Below are positions 33,255 through 35,894 of a stretch of 35,894 nucleotides of DNA, piece by piece. The notes below the pieces were generated by a model, which was given only the letters and a program-made list of their open reading frames with translations, had not been told where the DNA came from and searched no databases. Made by a program: the position numbers and the translations under genes. The stretch covers positions 1 to 35,894 of the forward strand of contig JAQZBN010000039.1 in NCBI GenBank assembly GCA_029238935.1, written 5' to 3'. The stretch's first letter is position 1; the number at the start of each line of letters is the position of its first letter. The stretch is from Herbinix sp. GTDB lineage: Bacteria; Bacillota; Clostridia; Lachnospirales; Lachnospiraceae.

Positions 33255-33535
33255 ATTTATAACATGTGTTAATGGTAATTAGCAAGGAAGGCTAGAAGTA
33301 TCATGTGTCGCAGGTACCATACTGCATATAGAAGTGCATTGTATTCTCGGAAATAGCTAGTTTTTATCATATTATAATTCGACGGCAGCAATACTTTGTC
33401 CACAAATATTGAGTTCAGCATAGAAAATTAAAACGGTATTAGCTTTGTCCAATAAACAATTTCAGCATTAAAAGCGTTCTTGTAAAGTTCAAAGGTTTCG
33501 GCTCTATTTTTCTTATATATGTGTAATAACAGTCA

Positions 33536-33588
33536 TCTCATAGGTTCTCGCCTAGAATCCCAATTCAACCAGAGGTTGTGTTATGAGA
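33536..33588. other. potential three-stem (Y-shaped) structure
   Basis: TCTCATA / TATGAGA encloses two small hairpins, GTTCT-cgcct-AGAAT and CAACC-aga-GGTTG. It ends 10 bp before the -35 box of the XRE-receiver gene. Could be a DNA cruciform-type operator or a small RNA end. Confidence 0.35.
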
Positions 33589-33598
33589 ATATCGGTCA

Positions 33599-33626
33599 TT
33601 GAAATCTGATACCTGTAGAGTATAAT
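33599..33626 (+). promoter_or_regulatory. promoter of the XRE-receiver gene
   Basis: TTGAAA (33599-33604), 16-nt spacer, TATAAT (33621-33626), about 40 bp before the start codon. Confidence 0.7.
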
Positions 33627-33673
33627 AAAAATATATAAGCTGTTTCAAAAATAATACGCGGAGGATTGAATTA

Positions 33674-34618
33674 ATGAATACAGGCGAGATTATTAAAAAC
33701 TTGCGAAAAGAGCAGAATGTGACGCAAGAGGACTTAGCTAAAGCACTAAATATATCTGCACAGTCTATATCAAAGTGGGAAAACGGCTTAGCAAATCCCG
33801 ATATTATTTATATACCTCTCATTGCTAACTATTTCAAAGTCGCATTGGAAACATTGTTTTTCTGGGAAGAAGATGAACAATCTTTGCATTACAAAAAAAG
33901 TCAAGCTATTCAGAAAAAACTATTACTTACAGATGATATTGATTCTATAATTGAGTTATGGGAAGATATGCACTTTAAATATCCTAATGATTATAGAATT
34001 GTGAAAGAACTCATTTTGGCTTTATGTTCTAAAAATGACATTACATTATTTCACAAGATATTTAAGTATGTCATAATGATTTTAAGAAGCAATCAAAATA
34101 AATCGATCGAAAATGAAGTTTTGGATGCCTTGAAAAAATTTATGTTGAGAGAAACAGACATAAAAGAACCGCAAAAAGTAGTTAAACATAATACAAATCC
34201 GCTTAGTCAGCAAGAAATAGGGGAGTTATTCGGCAATTCCGTTGTATCGAAGAGAAAGGGGAAACGAATTATGCTCGTTGATGATTCACCTTTCATGAGA
34301 AAAATGCAGAATGAGATACTAACAAAAGCAGGATACGAAATTATTAGCGAGGCCACGAATGGAAATGAAGCAGTTGAACAATACAAACTATGTTCGCCTG
34401 ACATAGTGATTATGGACATTATAATGCCTGTATTGGACGGTATTTCTGCCACAAAGCATATTCTCTCATTTGACCCTACTGCTTGTATTATTATGTGTTC
34501 CGCAATGGTAGAGCAGAGTATTGTATCAGAAACCAAGCAAATAGGTGTGAGTGCATTTGTTGCAAAACCATTTCATCAAGAATTACTACTTGATGCTGTT
34601 GGCAACTGCATAGAATAA
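33674..34618 (+). CDS. XRE helix-turn-helix fused to a CheY-like receiver domain
   Basis: 314 residues. Residues 5-60 are a Cro/CI helix-turn-helix (IIKNLRKEQNVTQEDLAKAL, NISAQSISKWENGLANPDI). Residues 70-160 are helical with no clear family. Residues 198-314 are a complete receiver: D203-D204 (LVDDSPFMRKM), phospho-acceptor D248 (VIMDIIMP), S276 (MCSAM) and K298 (AKPF). Its start resembles CheY/CheB. Just before it, LSQQEIGELF (177-186) recalls the CheY-binding N-terminus of FliM (LSQxEIDALL). The order DNA-binding first, receiver last is unusual for a response regulator, and no histidine kinase is nearby. AGCGGAGG-type site (CGGAGG) about 9 nt before the ATG. Confidence 0.88.
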   Translation: MNTGEIIKNLRKEQNVTQEDLAKALNISAQSISKWENGLANPDIIYIPLIANYFKVALETLFFWEEDEQSLHYKKSQAIQKKLLLTDDIDSIIELWEDMHFKYPNDYRIVKELILALCSKNDITLFHKIFKYVIMILRSNQNKSIENEVLDALKKFMLRETDIKEPQKVVKHNTNPLSQQEIGELFGNSVVSKRKGKRIMLVDDSPFMRKMQNEILTKAGYEIISEATNGNEAVEQYKLCSPDIVIMDIIMPVLDGISATKHILSFDPTACIIMCSAMVEQSIVSETKQIGVSAFVAKPFHQELLLDAVGNCIE

Positions 34619-35021
34619 TATTAATTTACCCTTGAAGCACTACCCTTTGTTACTTTCTCTTTCACATATTGTTCTTTCAGGGGATGATTATTGCTCTCGG
34701 ATAACCAGAGACGAGAAAAGAAATCATAACAAGTACCTATGCTCGCATAAGTTCCTTTCTTTTAAGCGCGAGATGGGATTCGAACAAATACCCGCACACA
34801 CAGGAGGTTTGCGGTTTCTGTTATTATCGGGACAAGGAAAATGAAAACAAAACAAGTCCACCCTGTCGGATGAACTTGTTTTTAGCGTGAGACAGGATTC
34901 AATCCTCGCACGCACAAATACTGATAAACAGGAGGTTTGCGGCTTCTGGTATTTATCTGCACATATGGATACACACAACAAACCAATTGAACTTACTACA
35001 CTAAATACTTAGTTTCAGATA
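34619..35021. repeat. repeat-containing intergenic region
   Basis: Two degenerate copies of one unit: ACAGGAGGTTTGCGG followed by TTTCTGTTATTAT at 34799-34826 and by CTTCTGGTATTTAT at 34928-34956, each preceded by a related GAGA-x-x-GGATTC segment (34770-34782; 34889-34900). Between them lies the hairpin at 34851-34880. GGGATTCGAAC at 34776-34786 looks like the T-arm of a tRNA read backwards, but no cloverleaf can be built. Frames open across it on both strands look spurious. Confidence 0.6.
34851..34883. terminator. bidirectional terminator with shared hairpin motif
   Basis: AACAAGTCCA / TGAACTTGTT, loop CCCTGTCGGA; T-run on the plus side (GTTTTTA) and U-run on the minus side (TTTTGTTTTC). 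Core AGTCCACC...GATGAACT is shared with 7943-7970. Confidence 0.65.
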
Positions 35022-35858
35022 TTAAATTTTTTGAACAACATAAATGATGTTCATGCCACAGTCAAGGGTGCCTGGTAATTTAGTGTATTGGATTTCTTTT
35101 TCCACAATCAATTCCCAAAATTGGCTATCATTTCGTGCATTTTCCAAGGCTACATCTCCAGCTTGTGTAAACAATCCAGCTGAACTGCGTTCAATTATTT
35201 TTACAGGAAACTGATTGAATAACTCATCCAGTTGGTTGCTTCTCATCATATGGACATAATGTTTGCTTGGTACAGGATAATGCTCTTTATCTTGGACCCC
35301 TGTATTAAAGATCCATTTAGTAGCTTCAATACCAAACTGGTCCTTTTCATATCTTATTCCATCTAGATAGTAAAGTGAAGCTCCAATAAAACTCATAGCT
35401 CCTACGATTATAAGACCGCCTGGTTTCAAAACTCTAAGCATTTCAGCAACACCATCTTTTTCTTTATCCAAAAGATAGTTAATCACACCACCGATACATA
35501 CAATACAGTCAAAAGATGAATCTTGGAAAACACCCATATTAAGTATATCTAAGACATGATATGACTCTATTTTACTGAATAGTGACAATTCTTTCATTTT
35601 AGCTTTATTAAATTCTATCTGATGTTCAGAAATATCTGCTACAGTTAAAGACTTACAAAATTGAACAATATCTTTTGTGTACCTACCAGAACCTGCGCCA
35701 ATTTCTAATACTTTATCATTCAATTTGACATGTCGGCTTAAGATTTCAAGATGTACCCGATATAGAAGTTCACCATGACCATCTTTTTCGAGACGCGTCC
35801 ATTCTCGGTCTCCATAATTGTTATATCTGTCTCTTGGAATTTCTGGGTTGTAACTCAT
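35022..35858 (-). CDS. class I SAM-dependent methyltransferase
   Basis: 278 residues. Motif I VLEIGAGSGRYTKDIVQ binds SAM, followed by LTVADISEHQIEFNKAK (motif II acidic residue), SFDCIVCIGGVINYLLD (motif IV region) and MLRVLKPGGLIIVGAMS (motif VI). The C-terminal 100 residues probably set substrate choice; the substrate is unknown. AGGAGG stands 7-8 nt before the ATG. Single gene; no terminator hairpin is apparent at its 3' end. Confidence 0.9.
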   Translation of the reverse strand: MSYNPEIPRDRYNNYGDREWTRLEKDGHGELLYRVHLEILSRHVKLNDKVLEIGAGSGRYTKDIVQFCKSLTVADISEHQIEFNKAKMKELSLFSKIESYHVLDILNMGVFQDSSFDCIVCIGGVINYLLDKEKDGVAEMLRVLKPGGLIIVGAMSFIGASLYYLDGIRYEKDQFGIEATKWIFNTGVQDKEHYPVPSKHYVHMMRSNQLDELFNQFPVKIIERSSAGLFTQAGDVALENARNDSQFWELIVEKEIQYTKLPGTLDCGMNIIYVVQKI

Positions 35859-35894
35859 AAAAGCATCCTCCTTTTAAACTATCATTATTAATAT

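Larger units (their letters stand above)
33149..33673. other. intergenic region before the XRE-receiver gene
   Basis: Besides the inverted repeat at 33174-33254 it holds a foldable Y-shaped segment (33536-33588) and the promoter at 33599-33626. Two imperfect copies of CTTTGTCCA...TTCAGCAT occur near 33392 and 33444. No gene seen. Confidence 0.45.

Noticed and set aside
34760..34800. tRNA gene on the minus strand
   Set aside because: GGGATTCGAAC resembles a T-arm but the flanking bases do not pair and no anticodon or D arm is present.
34632..34981. Small proteins on both strands of the repeat region
   Set aside because: Both frames run through the repeats and the terminator hairpin, have no ribosome binding site and low-complexity composition.
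1..35894. Defence island or biosynthetic cluster
   Set aside because: Kinases, GNATs, VOC and HD proteins are present, but no nuclease, toxin-antitoxin pair, NRPS/PKS or transporter set ties them together; they look like independent single-gene units.

Overview
The window is low-GC DNA with strong AGGAGG-type ribosome binding sites and TTGACA/TATAAT promoters. It has a CD3324-family protein, a sigma/DUF4367 anti-sigma pair and many short monocistronic accessory genes. Together these point to a Gram-positive anaerobe of the Clostridia, probably Lachnospiraceae (inference from gene content and style; no 16S or other marker is present). No rRNA, intact tRNA, insertion sequence, prophage or CRISPR array was seen.

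Layout. At 1-17000 almost everything is on the minus strand. It starts with a sigma-70 factor cut by the window edge, then a Cys-cluster/pentapeptide protein, an HD-protein plus APH-kinase pair, a PNPOx-like flavoprotein, a YpgQ-like HD hydrolase, a Cof-type HAD phosphatase and a cold-shock protein with an attenuator-like leader. Next come a NUDIX hydrolase, a lipoprotein, an AraC-VOC fusion, an XRE-TPR regulator, an eroded pseudogene, a second AraC fusion, an aminoglycoside-nucleotidyltransferase-like gene with an N-terminal frameshift, an XRE regulator fused to a degenerate APH kinase, an S51 peptidase, another APH kinase and a GNAT. At 17300-19900 (plus) lie an ECF-like sigma factor, its DUF4367 membrane partner, and an XRE regulator overlapping a three-helix membrane protein. 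At 20097-22067 (minus) is argS with a long leader. At 22170-29529 are a TIM-barrel isomerase-like protein, GNATs, a CD3324 protein, a class C beta-lactamase-like serine hydrolase (plus), an AraC-GyrI-like regulator, a VOC protein and a CPBP protease. At 30071-33148 (plus) is an operon of three M42 metallopeptidases. The end holds an XRE-receiver fusion, a repeat-rich intergenic region and a SAM methyltransferase.

The strongest observation is the argS leader (about 21804-22032, minus). A TTGACA-17-TATGAT promoter drives a transcript with a short ORF, MSHMISNLLRRRCRCNLL, carrying four arginine codons among five consecutive codons. It is followed by helices that can be drawn as mutually exclusive (A, B, antiterminator) and a 15-bp hairpin with a U-run just before the argS ribosome binding site. 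This reads as ribosome-mediated (leader peptide) attenuation of arginyl-tRNA synthetase in a Firmicute, where a T-box would be expected; no T-box sequence was found. A second leader attenuator candidate precedes the cold-shock gene.

The accessory genes look like a loose collection of small-molecule-modifying enzymes (three APH-type proteins, one nucleotidyltransferase, three GNATs, two VOC-containing proteins) and one-component regulators with fused sensor domains, not one biosynthetic pathway. Only short operons are supported: 3421-1871, 28524-27478, 17314-19290, 19390-19909 and 30071-33148.
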